Assembly: GCF_003426025.1 (NCBI RefSeq)
Contig: NZ_QJSH01000001.1
Location: 1 to 64,000, forward strand
Source: Paraliobacillus quinghaiensis
GTDB lineage: Bacteria > Bacillota > Bacilli > Bacillales > Amphibacillaceae
Direction of reading: 5' to 3'
Length of the DNA stretch: 64,000 bases
The position numbers and the translations under genes are program-made. Below the pieces are notes generated by a model. It did no database searches, was not told where the DNA came from, and saw only the letters and a program-made list of their open reading frames with translations. Below are positions 44,455 through 52,726 of the stretch, piece after piece (positions within the stretch are counted from its first letter, which is position 1; each line of letters begins with the position of its first letter).

Positions 44455-44662
44455 AGGAAGCAAAGGCTTGACACTCCTACGGGAACAGCGCGGGCCGAAA
44501 ATCCATTTTTAGAAGTGTGCTTTCTTCTAAAAATTAGTTGAGGCCGTGGGACTGCGATTACTCGTCCCATCAAAAAGCCCTGCCCGTGGAAAGGGAAAGC
44601 CTTTGGGGCTGCGATTACTCGCCCCACCAAACCACCTGCTTCTGGAGCGGGTAAGTTAATGC
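44455..44662 (+). repeat. Interspersed repeat, copy C (with inserted hairpin units)
   Basis: Read on the plus strand it shares ACACTCCTACGGGAACAGCG, then a central hairpin, then TTAGTTGAGGCCGTG and CCCGTGGAAAGGGA with the minus strand of copy B. Its central stem is TTTTTAGAAG (44506-44515) with CTTCTAAAAA (44524-44533). That is unrelated in sequence to the copy B stem but is perfectly paired. Between CCGTG and CCCGTGG it carries an insertion of about 33 bases with an extra hairpin unit, and a second unit follows. The right edge AGCGGGTAAG matches the left edge of copy A in inverse. Confidence 0.65.
44547..44626 (+). repeat. Two covarying mini-hairpin units inside copy C
   Basis: Unit 1 has stem TGGGAC/GTCCCA (44547-44552 with 44564-44569). 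Unit 2 has stem TGGGGC/GCCCCA (44604-44609 with 44621-44626). Both have the identical 11-base loop TGCGATTACTC. The single difference in each arm is compensatory (A-T to G-C). Each unit is followed by an A-rich ATCAAAAAGCC or ACCAAACC. Confidence 0.7.
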
Positions 44663-44717
44663 ATAGTCTATACAAATTCAGTCATAAGCAACATTTTTTT
44701 AGATATAACCTTAATTT

Positions 44718-44746
44718 TTGATTTAAATGCCGATATTAGATATATA
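44718..44746 (+). promoter_or_regulatory. Possible rnhB promoter
   Basis: TTGATT (44718-44723) and TATATA (44741-44746) have a 17-base spacer. The start of transcription would fall just before the GAGGAAG site, leaving a very short leader. Confidence 0.35.
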
Positions 44747-44764
44747 AGTGAGAGGAAGATTGTG

Positions 44765-45532
44765 ATGGGGAATAAACAATCAGTAGCGGAGATAAAAGCA
44801 ATGTTAGCAGAAGGTGCTGCTTCAGCAGAACAAATTGACACCTTAAAAAAAGATGATAGAAAAGGTGTTCAAAACGCGATTGAACAGTATTTTCGAAACA
44901 TTGCTAAACAAGAAGAATTAATCAAACAATTTGACCAGATGATGGTCTTTGAGCGGACAAACTATCAAAAAGGTAAGAAGCGAATTGCCGGGGTAGACGA
45001 AGTAGGCAGAGGGCCTTTGGCTGGTCCCGTTGTGGCTGCAGCTGTAATTTTACCAGAAGATATATATCTACCAGGTATTAACGATTCTAAAAAAATGTCT
45101 AAATCAAGTAGAGAAGCTTTCTATCATCAAATAAAAGAGCAAGCAATCGCCTATGCAATTGGAGTTATTGATAACGTAGAAATCGATCGAATTAATATTT
45201 ATCAAGCTTCAATCAAAGCAATGCAAGTAGCAATTAATGGACTCGCGTCTGAACCAGATCATTTATTAGTTGATGCCGTTCCACTTGATCATTCATTTTG
45301 TACAAGTGATGCTATTATTAAAGGGGATCAAAAAAGTGTCTCTATTGCCGCAGCTAGTATTTTAGCCAAAGTTACAAGAGATGGAATGATGCAGCATTTT
45401 CATCAAGAATATCCACATTATCAATTTGATAAAAATCAAGGGTATGGAACAAAGGCACATCTACATGCGATTCAAACGCATGGGATCACACCGATTCATC
45501 GCCAATCTTTTGCACCTATTAAAGCTGAGTGA
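44765..45532 (+). CDS. rnhB: Ribonuclease HII
   Basis: I choose ATG 44765 over the adjacent in-frame GTG at 44762, giving 255 residues. A ~70-residue N-terminal helical extension precedes the catalytic domain, which begins IAGVDEVGRGPLAGPVVAAAV with the DEG active-site motif. Further acidic residues lie in LLVDAVPL and ASILAKVTRD. It removes ribonucleotides embedded in DNA. It is followed after 12 bases by ylqG. Confidence 0.95.
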   Translation: MGNKQSVAEIKAMLAEGAASAEQIDTLKKDDRKGVQNAIEQYFRNIAKQEELIKQFDQMMVFERTNYQKGKKRIAGVDEVGRGPLAGPVVAAAVILPEDIYLPGINDSKKMSKSSREAFYHQIKEQAIAYAIGVIDNVEIDRINIYQASIKAMQVAINGLASEPDHLLVDAVPLDHSFCTSDAIIKGDQKSVSIAAASILAKVTRDGMMQHFHQEYPHYQFDKNQGYGTKAHLHAIQTHGITPIHRQSFAPIKAE

Positions 45533-45544
45533 GGAGGCTTCATC

Positions 45545-47320
45545 ATGTCTACTCCATCAATGGGCATGTCATCATTACTGAATACGACATCGTCATCTAA
45601 ACTAGCAGGAAATCAAGTCATTCTGAAACCTGGACAAATTTTAACTGGGAAAGTATTAGAAATTTTTCCGAATCAAAAAGCATCTGTACAGTTAGGGAAT
45701 CAACAATTTACAGCACAGTTACAAGCCTCATTAAATGTACATAGTAACTATTGGTTTCAAGTGCAATCGGTGAACCAGTTATTGCATCTAAAAGTGCTAG
45801 CAGACAAACCATCAAAACAAACACCAGAAAGTCAAGCAACGGCTTTGTTAGAGGAATTAAAGCTGCCATTAACAAAAGAAAATATTGCATTTATAAAATC
45901 ATTAATTGAATCAGAAACACCATTTCGATCGAATGAATTAAGAAAAGCTCTGCAAATGCAACAAGGAAAAGGTAATAATGCCTCTCAAGCCGTTTTAAAA
46001 GCTATGATTAGACATCAATTGCCTATTACACCATCAATATACAATGCTTTAGTTCAAGTGGATGGAGAGCCATTAGAAGCTCAATTACAACAATTGCAGA
46101 CTGTGTTAACACAATTGGGGAATAGTAGGGAAACATCAACCCCCTTATTGGCAAGAATTCACTCATTACTTTCAGATTCTACTCCACAAGGTAATATACA
46201 TCATTTTATATCTAATGAAGTTAAAAATGGTGATCAAGTATTGATAGATTTGTTAAAAACGAGTGGAATTGTTTCAAAAGATACCAGTTCCACTGCTACA
46301 AATAATATTTTAGATCAATTAGGAAATTCTAGTGAAGCAACTACTTTAGCAAAATTACAAACACTCTTTCAACGTCAATTACCATTTACAAATCAACAAA
46401 CATATCAATTTAGTAAAATAATGCAATCTCTTTCTTCAGTATCTGATACTACGAAGATTGATCAACAATTAAAAGCATTGCAAGCATTTCTTGAAGAGCC
46501 TCATGTTGCTCCCAAAATAGCGGAAGCCTTACCGAATCAAGCTAAAGCCCAATTTCAAGCTTGGCAACAGCAGCCTGCATCTAATAAATTAGAGTCAATG
46601 CTTGTCCATTTTAAGGAACTAGTTGATCAACAAATTCCTAAAAATACAGAAAATAAATTAATTGATATTCTTGCAACATTTACTAAAGGTAGCAGTGTGT
46701 TGTCACCTAAGGAGCAGTTCCTCTTACATGTAAAACAGTTCCTATCGTTTTCAGGAATTGATTATGAAAATCGAATTTTACATGCTGATAAGAATATAAG
46801 CCAGCAGTTTTCTTTAAAACAATTAGTTTTACAAGCAATTCAATCAGGACAAACGGGACAAAAGGAAATGGAATCTCTCTTAAGCACATTAAATGGATTA
46901 CAACTATCGAGTGTACAAGAGACGGAAGCTTTTATTCAGGCTAGTATTCAAGTCCCGGGGTTATTTGGTGCTAAAGAGAATATACAGATAGACTTCGAAA
47001 GTAAAAAAGAAAAAAGCGGTCAAGTTAATCCTGATTATTGCCGTGTTGTATTCTATTTAGAATTAAAAAATATGGGCGATACAATGATTGATATGTCGAT
47101 ACAAAAACGGGTGATTAATATAACTATTTATAACGAGCATCAGGAAATAATACCTTTGCTAGAGCAAATAAGACCTGTATTGGAACAAGGCTTAGAAAAA
47201 GGTGATTATAACCTATCTGGTGTACAATATAAGCAATTAAGTACAAGTGTTGATGAATATATGCCTAAAAAGAAACAAGCGCATGATAATTTGCAACAAG
47301 GAGTAGATATTCGGATATGA
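45545..47320 (+). CDS. ylqG: YlqG-like protein with FliK-type C-terminal domain
   Basis: The 591-residue protein is Gln-, Ser- and Leu-rich and of low complexity through its first 480 residues. The C-terminal ~100 residues (CRVVFYLELKNMGDTMIDM ... LEKGDYNLSGVQYK) have the hydrophobic pattern of the flagellar hook-length control (FliK, Flg_hook) C-terminal domain. It matches B. subtilis YlqG in position between rnhB and the FlhB-like ylqH, overlapping the latter by four bases. The function is unknown. Pairing of a FliK-like with an FlhB-like protein suggests a relation to the export switch, but this is inference. Confidence 0.75.
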   Translation: MSTPSMGMSSLLNTTSSSKLAGNQVILKPGQILTGKVLEIFPNQKASVQLGNQQFTAQLQASLNVHSNYWFQVQSVNQLLHLKVLADKPSKQTPESQATALLEELKLPLTKENIAFIKSLIESETPFRSNELRKALQMQQGKGNNASQAVLKAMIRHQLPITPSIYNALVQVDGEPLEAQLQQLQTVLTQLGNSRETSTPLLARIHSLLSDSTPQGNIHHFISNEVKNGDQVLIDLLKTSGIVSKDTSSTATNNILDQLGNSSEATTLAKLQTLFQRQLPFTNQQTYQFSKIMQSLSSVSDTTKIDQQLKALQAFLEEPHVAPKIAEALPNQAKAQFQAWQQQPASNKLESMLVHFKELVDQQIPKNTENKLIDILATFTKGSSVLSPKEQFLLHVKQFLSFSGIDYENRILHADKNISQQFSLKQLVLQAIQSGQTGQKEMESLLSTLNGLQLSSVQETEAFIQASIQVPGLFGAKENIQIDFESKKEKSGQVNPDYCRVVFYLELKNMGDTMIDMSIQKRVINITIYNEHQEIIPLLEQIRPVLEQGLEKGDYNLSGVQYKQLSTSVDEYMPKKKQAHDNLQQGVDIRI

Positions 47321-47592
47321 GTGAATCTTTTAAACCAAAGAAAGCAGTCGCACTTCGTTACGATGTAAACCAAGATTTTGCGCCTAAAGTTTCAGCTACT
47401 GGAAAAGGCCATGTTGCTGAGAAAATCTTAGAAAAGGCAAAACAATCGAATGTGCCAATTCAAGAAGATCCAAATATGATTGAATTATTATCTGAATTAA
47501 ATATTAATGAAAAAATTCCAGAAGATCTTTATCAAGCAGTAGCGGAAGTATTTGCTTATATTTATCAAGTTGATAAAACGTTTGATTCTTAA
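47317..47592 (+). CDS. ylqH: FlhB C-terminal-like protein (YlqH)
   Basis: The 91-residue protein corresponds to the soluble cytoplasmic part of FlhB. KKAVALRYDVNQDFAPKVSATGKG is followed by NVPIQEDPNM and the typical end IPEDLYQAVAEVFAYIYQVDK. The self-cleaving NPTH motif is absent and no membrane segment is present. Such stand-alone FlhB-like proteins occur widely beside rnhB in Firmicutes and may substitute for the FlhB cytoplasmic domain. The start overlaps ylqG by four bases. Confidence 0.88.
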   Translation: MSESFKPKKAVALRYDVNQDFAPKVSATGKGHVAEKILEKAKQSNVPIQEDPNMIELLSELNINEKIPEDLYQAVAEVFAYIYQVDKTFDS

Positions 47593-47601
47593 AGGGCCAA
47601 C

Positions 47602-47646
47602 CCAGTACTAGTTGATGGCAAATAAGATTGCTGGTACTGGTTTTTT
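47602..47646 (+). terminator. Terminator after ylqH
   Basis: CCAGTACTAG (47602-47611) pairs over 10 positions with CTGGTACTGG (47631-47640), followed by TTTTTT. The loop is 19 bases. Confidence 0.75.
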
Positions 47647-47686
47647 ATGTCCATAACTAAAAAAACAGAACACTATAGACAAGGGA

Positions 47687-47715
47687 TTGGCATTTTAATA
47701 CAATGAGTCTATTAA
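47687..47715 (+). promoter_or_regulatory. Putative dprA promoter
   Basis: TTGGCA (47687-47692) and TATTAA (47710-47715) are 17 bases apart, 41 bases upstream of the dprA TTG. sucCD, which normally lies here, is absent. Confidence 0.5.
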
Positions 47716-47756
47716 GTGTTTTTTAGAACAAAATATATCTATAGGAGTGATAGTTA

Positions 47757-48692
47757 TTGAATACGCAGAAGTTGCGTTTAATCCACTTGCACAGTTCCAC
47801 AGCCACAACTCGACCACTTATTCACAAGTTACTGAAACAAGATCCTACTTTAACCCATTTGTATGAACTAACACCTAATGAAATTTCTCTCTGGTATCAT
47901 GTCCCATCCGATCGAGCGACAAAACTCCATCAAGACCTACATAATAACCGTAAAATAGAACAAATCTATCAGTATCTAAAAACGTATCATATCTGGACAA
48001 TTTTTGATAAAGACTATCCGTTATCATTAAGGTTGATTCCTGATCCACCAATTGTCTTATACGGCTTAGGAAATAGAGAATTTCTTAATCATAATCCAAT
48101 TTTAAGTGTAGTAGGAACTAGAAATCCATCATCAGAAGCGAAAAGAAAAATGCATTATATATTATCTCCTTTGGCACAACAAAATTGGTTATTTGCCAGT
48201 GGGATGGCTGTCGGCATAGATGGTTATGCTCATAAAATAGCATGTCATTACAAAGGGAAAACAATTGCTGTTTTAGGTGGTGGTCTTAAGCACATTTATC
48301 CAAAAAAACATCAAGACTTATTTAAGCAATTGGTTCAAGAACATTTAGTAGTATCAGAGTATCCCCCAGATTTTTTACCTCAAAGATATTATTTTCCAGA
48401 AAGAAATCGAATTATTAGTGGACTAGGATTTGGAACAATTGTAATAGAAGCAAAAATAAAAAGTGGATCGTTAATTACTGTTGATCAAGCACTAGAACAA
48501 GGTAGGGAAGTTTATGCTGTACCTGGTACACCTTGGTTTGAACAGGTAGATGGTTGTCACAAAATGATTCAAGATGGCGCTAAATTAGTTCGAAATACCT
48601 ATGATTTAGTAGATGAATGGGAACAAATTGAAGGGAAATGGTGTCGAACTTTGTCTGAAATCAAACAGAAAATACATCAATTTAACCTTTAA
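47757..48692 (+). CDS. dprA: DNA processing protein DprA (Smf)
   Basis: The 311-residue protein starts at TTG behind AGGAGTGAT. The DprA Rossmann domain is complete: VVGTRNPSS, ASGMAVGIDGYAHKIA, AVLGGGLKHIYPKKH, SEYPPD, FPERNRIISGLG, GSLITVDQALEQGREVYAVPG. It protects incoming single-stranded DNA and loads RecA during natural transformation. The C-terminal winged-helix domain seen in some DprA proteins is not present, as in Bacillus. Confidence 0.95.
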   Translation: MNTQKLRLIHLHSSTATTRPLIHKLLKQDPTLTHLYELTPNEISLWYHVPSDRATKLHQDLHNNRKIEQIYQYLKTYHIWTIFDKDYPLSLRLIPDPPIVLYGLGNREFLNHNPILSVVGTRNPSSEAKRKMHYILSPLAQQNWLFASGMAVGIDGYAHKIACHYKGKTIAVLGGGLKHIYPKKHQDLFKQLVQEHLVVSEYPPDFLPQRYYFPERNRIISGLGFGTIVIEAKIKSGSLITVDQALEQGREVYAVPGTPWFEQVDGCHKMIQDGAKLVRNTYDLVDEWEQIEGKWCRTLSEIKQKIHQFNL

Positions 48693-48706
48693 TTTTATTT
48701 TAGTGT

Positions 48707-48735
48707 TTGACAAATCAATGAAAAGTATTTAATAA
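48707..48735 (+). promoter_or_regulatory. Putative topA promoter
   Basis: TTGACA (48707-48712) is a perfect -35, and TAATAA (48730-48735) follows after 17 bases. It lies about 100 bases upstream of the topA ATG, leaving an AT-rich leader. Confidence 0.5.
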
Positions 48736-48836
48736 TGGTGAAGATTTCACAATAAGAAGAATTAAATTACTATACAGATTCAAAAATAACTAAAACAAAT
48801 AGAAAAAGAGATGAAAACCTCGTGGGAGGAAAAGAA

Positions 48837-50915
48837 ATGGCAGATTATCTTGTAATTGTAGAGTCACCGGCAAAAGCAAAAACAATAGAAAGATATTTAG
48901 GGAAAAAATATAAAGTGAAAGCATCAATGGGACATGTGCGTGATTTGCCAAAAAGTCAAATGGCTGTAGATGTAAAAGATAACTATAACCCTAGGTACAT
49001 TACAATCCGTGGTAAAGGACCAGTTTTAAAAGAATTAAAATCAGCCGCCAAAAAAGCCAAAAAGGTCTTTTTAGCAGCCGACCCCGATAGAGAAGGGGAA
49101 GCAATTGCTTGGCACTTGGCGCATAGTTTAAATATAGATGAAAATTCAGAGTGTCGTGTTGTTTTTAATGAAATAACCAAAGATGCGATAAAAGAGTCAT
49201 TTAAACATCCTAGAAGTATTAATATGGATTTAGTTGATGCGCAACAAGCACGTCGTATTCTTGATCGATTAGTTGGATACAATATTAGTCCGTTATTATG
49301 GAAAAAAGTTAAAAAAGGACTTAGTGCTGGTCGTGTTCAATCCGTTGCTTTAAAAATGATTATTGATCGTGAGCGTGAAATTGAAAAGTTTCAACCAGAA
49401 GAATATTGGTCAATTGATGGACTGTTTGAAAAAGATGCAGCAAATTTTGAAGGTGCATTCTATGGAGTTGATGGTAAGAAAACAAAATTACCAAGTAAAG
49501 ACGATGTAGATAAGATTTTAACGAAATTAAAAGACAAGACTTTCATAATAGACAAAGTTAAGAAAAAAGAGAGGAAGCGAAACCCCTCTGCACCATTTAT
49601 CACATCATCTTTACAACAAGAAGCTGCACGTAAGTTAAATTTCCGGGCTCGTAAAACGATGATGGTTGCACAGCAATTATATGAAGGAATTGATTTAGGT
49701 AAAAAAGAAGGTGGCATTACAGGTTTGATTACGTACATGCGTACAGACTCAACCCGCCTCTCTGATACAGCTAAAAAAGATGCAAGTAAATACATTACGG
49801 ATAAATATGGTGAAGAATTTTTAGGCGAGCAGAAACAAAAGAAGAATGCAGAAGGTGCGCAAGATGCCCATGAAGCCATTCGACCAACTTCAGCTTTCCG
49901 AGATCCAAGTGGATTAAAAAGTGTACTTTCTCGTGATCAATATCGCTTATATAAATTAATTTGGGATCGTTTTATTGCCAGTTTAATGGCACCAGCTATT
50001 ATGGATACCATGACAGTGCATCTTCTTCAAAATGGGGTAGAATTTAGAGCGTCTGGATCCAAGGTGAAGTTTAAGGGTTTTATGAAGGTATACATTGAAA
50101 GTAATGATGATAACAAAAAAGAAAAAGACAAACTTCTACCAGATTTAGAGGAAGGTATGGAGGTAAAGGCAAGTGAAATTAATCCAAATCAACATTTCAC
50201 ACAACCACCTCCACGATATACAGAAGCTCGTTTAGTTAGAACGATGGAAGAGCAGGGAATTGGAAGACCCTCTACTTATGCACCAACATTGGATACAATC
50301 CAAAGACGAGGGTATGTTTCATTAGATAATAAACGATTTGTGCCAACAGAACTTGGCGGTATTGTCATGGATCTAATCATAGAATTTTTCCCAGAGATTA
50401 TTGATGTTGACTTCACTGTAAAAATGGAAGGTGACTTAGACTCAGTAGAAGAAGGGAAAACAAATTGGGTAAAGATAATAGATGAGTTTTACCAAGATTT
50501 TGAAAAGCGCTTAGAAAAAGCAGAACAAGAAATGGAAAAAGTTGAAATACGAGATGAACCAGCAGGTATTACGTGTGAAGAGTGTGGCCATGAGATGGTT
50601 TATAAAATGGGGCGTTACGGTAAGTTTCTAGCCTGTTCCAATTTTCCGGATTGTCGTAACACAAAACCAATCTTGAAAGAAATTGGTGTTACATGTCCAA
50701 AATGTAAAACAGGTAATGTGGTGGAAAGAAAATCTAAAAAGAAACGTACATTTTATGGTTGTGACAATTATCCAGAATGTGACTTTTTATCATGGGATAA
50801 GCCAATTTCAAGACCATGTCCAAAGTGTGAGAGCTTGTTAGTTGAGAAAAAATCTAAAAAAGGCACACAAATACAATGTTCATCATGTGACTATAAAGAA
50901 GAAGTACAAGAGTAA
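48837..50915 (+). CDS. topA: DNA topoisomerase I
   Basis: ATG 48837 with GGGAGGA gives 692 residues. The order is the TOPRIM domain ([30 protein letters not shown]), then the type IA core with the active-site Tyr300 in [13 protein letters not shown], then three C-terminal four-Cys zinc ribbons (CEECGHEM..., CPKCKTG..., CPKCESL...). It relaxes negative supercoils. A strong terminator follows, so the usual cotranscribed trmFO is absent. Confidence 0.97.
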   Translation: MADYLVIVESPAKAKTIERYLGKKYKVKASMGHVRDLPKSQMAVDVKDNYNPRYITIRGKGPVLKELKSAAKKAKKVFLAADPDREGEAIAWHLAHSLNIDENSECRVVFNEITKDAIKESFKHPRSINMDLVDAQQARRILDRLVGYNISPLLWKKVKKGLSAGRVQSVALKMIIDREREIEKFQPEEYWSIDGLFEKDAANFEGAFYGVDGKKTKLPSKDDVDKILTKLKDKTFIIDKVKKKERKRNPSAPFITSSLQQEAARKLNFRARKTMMVAQQLYEGIDLGKKEGGITGLITYMRTDSTRLSDTAKKDASKYITDKYGEEFLGEQKQKKNAEGAQDAHEAIRPTSAFRDPSGLKSVLSRDQYRLYKLIWDRFIASLMAPAIMDTMTVHLLQNGVEFRASGSKVKFKGFMKVYIESNDDNKKEKDKLLPDLEEGMEVKASEINPNQHFTQPPPRYTEARLVRTMEEQGIGRPSTYAPTLDTIQRRGYVSLDNKRFVPTELGGIVMDLIIEFFPEIIDVDFTVKMEGDLDSVEEGKTNWVKIIDEFYQDFEKRLEKAEQEMEKVEIRDEPAGITCEECGHEMVYKMGRYGKFLACSNFPDCRNTKPILKEIGVTCPKCKTGNVVERKSKKKRTFYGCDNYPECDFLSWDKPISRPCPKCESLLVEKKSKKGTQIQCSSCDYKEEVQE

Positions 50916-50918
50916 TTT

Positions 50919-50963
50919 AAAAAGCAATCTGATCCGTATTATCGTGATCAGATTGCTTTTTTT
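50919..50963 (+). terminator. Terminator after topA
   Basis: AAAAGCAATCTGATC and GATCAGATTGCTTTT (50919-50961) form a stem of about 15 bp over an 11-base loop, followed by T7. Confidence 0.85.
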
Positions 50964-51052
50964 GTATAAAAAAAGGATATTTCTTGTAAAAAAGGGATAT
51001 GAATGATAAAGAGGCTAAATTATGAGAAAAGTATAAACAGTTAAAAATTTTA

Positions 51053-51081
51053 TTGACAACACAGTAATAAACGTCTATAAT
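51053..51081 (+). promoter_or_regulatory. Consensus sigma-A promoter of the xerC-clpQ-clpY-codY operon
   Basis: TTGACA (51053-51058) and TATAAT (51076-51081) with a 17-base spacer match the sigma-A consensus exactly. The start of transcription near 51088 leaves a leader of about 140 bases before xerC. The leader has AATTCAGAATT (51143-51153), a small palindrome. I saw no gene in the topA-xerC gap. Confidence 0.75.
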
Positions 51082-51230
51082 TTCCCAACGGTAAGACAAT
51101 TTACTTGACAGTAAAAACAAAAGTTGTCCGGTATTTAGAACAATTCAGAATTTTTTTGCAATTTTGTGAAATTGATTGCAACCGCTTGATTAATATGTTA
51201 CTATTTAATCGCCTATGATGAGGTGAAAAA

Positions 51231-52148
51231 ATGAACAAAAATGGGTTATTGTTACAAAAATTTCAAGAATACTTACAAATCGAAAAAAACGCATCATCAT
51301 ACACGTTCACTTATTACACAAAAGACATTGAGAATTTTTATCAATTCTTAACGTCTGAGTCAATTGATTCGTTAAACGAAGTTAACCACCAAGTGGTACG
51401 TGTATATTTAACGACATTATATGATCAAAAACTATCGAGAAGAAGTGTGTCTAGAAAAATATCAAGTTTACGAAGTTTCTATCGGTTTTTGGAGCGTGAG
51501 GAAGAGGTAACAACAAACCCTTTTTTACGCCTTGCCTTGCCAAAAGCAGAAAAAACAATTCCAGATTTTTTGTATGAGCAGGAGTTAGAAAAGCTGTTTA
51601 CAATTAATGATTTAACTACCCCTTTAGGTCAACGGAATCAAGCTATTTTAGAACTGATGTATGCAACAGGAATTCGAGTCAGTGAATGTACCAATCTAAC
51701 CGAAGATTCTATTGATTTTAACTTGCAAACAATTTTGGTAATTGGTAAAGGAAGAAAAGAGCGATATTTGCCGTTTGGTTCATTTGCTGAGCGTGCGCTG
51801 AGAAATTATATGGAAGATGGACGTCAACAACTAGTTAACAAATCGAAAGCCTCTACAGATGTGATTTTTTTAAATGCAAAAGGTAACCCAATCACACCAA
51901 GAGGGGTCAGGTTAATCTTAAATAACTTAGTTAAAGATGCAGCACTGACGGTTAACCTTCATCCACATACCCTTAGACATACCTTTGCAACACACATGTT
52001 AAATGCAGGTGCAGATCTTAGGAGTGTGCAGGAGTTATTAGGACATGAGCATCTTTCATCAACACAAATCTACACGCATGTAACGAAGGATCGACTACGC
52101 CATGTATATATGGATAGTCATCCACGTGCGAATAACCGAAATAACTAA
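51231..52148 (+). CDS. xerC: Tyrosine recombinase XerC (CodV)
   Basis: The 305-residue protein has the SAM-like N-terminal core-binding domain (residues 5-90) and a C-terminal catalytic domain. The catalytic residues are in ATGIRVSE (Arg), IGKGRKER (Lys), HPHTLRHTFATHML (His-x-x-Arg), LGHEHLSSTQ (His) and IYTHVT (Tyr). With XerD it resolves chromosome dimers at dif. GATGAGGTG precedes the ATG. It heads the clpQ-clpY-codY operon as in B. subtilis. Confidence 0.95.
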   Translation: MNKNGLLLQKFQEYLQIEKNASSYTFTYYTKDIENFYQFLTSESIDSLNEVNHQVVRVYLTTLYDQKLSRRSVSRKISSLRSFYRFLEREEEVTTNPFLRLALPKAEKTIPDFLYEQELEKLFTINDLTTPLGQRNQAILELMYATGIRVSECTNLTEDSIDFNLQTILVIGKGRKERYLPFGSFAERALRNYMEDGRQQLVNKSKASTDVIFLNAKGNPITPRGVRLILNNLVKDAALTVNLHPHTLRHTFATHMLNAGADLRSVQELLGHEHLSSTQIYTHVTKDRLRHVYMDSHPRANNRNN

Positions 52149-52163
52149 AAATGAGGTGAAAGA

Positions 52164-52709
52164 ATGAACCCAGAATTTCACGCAACAACCATTTTTGCTA
52201 TTCAGCATAATGGAGAGTGTGCGATGAGCGGTGATGGTCAAGTCACGATGGGAAATGCTGTTGTTATGAAACAAAAGGCACGAAAAGTTCGTAAGTTATT
52301 TAAAGGTCAAGTGTTAGCAGGTTTTGCTGGGTCTGTTGCGGATGCGTTTACCCTTTTTGAAAAATTCGAAGCTAAGCTTGAAGCTTTTAATGGTAATCTT
52401 CAACGATCGTCTGTTGAGTTAGCAAAAGAATGGCGTAGTGATAAAGTTTTGCGCAAGTTAGAGGCAATGTTAATTGTTATGAATAAAGATACATTGCTTT
52501 TAGTATCTGGCACAGGTGAAGTTATCGAGCCAGATGACGGCGTTTTAGCAATCGGTTCAGGTGGGAATTACGCACTAGCAGCTGGAAGAGCGTTAAAATA
52601 CCATAGTGCTGATAAGTCTGCTAAAGAAATTGCACAAGCAGCTTTGGAAATAGCTGGTGATATTTGTGTTTACACAAATGATCAAATAACGCTAGAAGTA
52701 ATTGAGTAA
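52164..52709 (+). CDS. clpQ: ATP-dependent protease subunit ClpQ (HslV)
   Basis: The 181-residue protein is a proteasome-like peptidase with [22 protein letters not shown] and [16 protein letters not shown]. With ClpY it forms a two-ring ATP-dependent protease. The N-terminus is Met-Asn-Pro-Glu-Phe-His-Ala-Thr-Thr. B. subtilis ClpQ has Ser at position 2, described as its N-terminal nucleophile, and that Ser is not present here. Thr8-Thr9 correspond to the start of mature E. coli HslV. GAGGTGAAAG precedes the ATG. Confidence 0.95.
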   Translation: MNPEFHATTIFAIQHNGECAMSGDGQVTMGNAVVMKQKARKVRKLFKGQVLAGFAGSVADAFTLFEKFEAKLEAFNGNLQRSSVELAKEWRSDKVLRKLEAMLIVMNKDTLLLVSGTGEVIEPDDGVLAIGSGGNYALAAGRALKYHSADKSAKEIAQAALEIAGDICVYTNDQITLEVIE

Positions 52710-52726
52710 GATAGGGAGGCAAAATA

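Noticed and set aside
44448-44675. 75-residue open frame on the minus strand across repeat copy C
   Set aside because: It reads through the hairpins of a non-coding repeat, is duplicated with the mini-hairpin units (the GRVIA-like segments), and has no ribosome binding site.
49460-49879. 139-residue open frame opposite topA
   Set aside because: Antisense shadow of a conserved part of topA with an unlikely Ser/Phe/Leu-rich composition.
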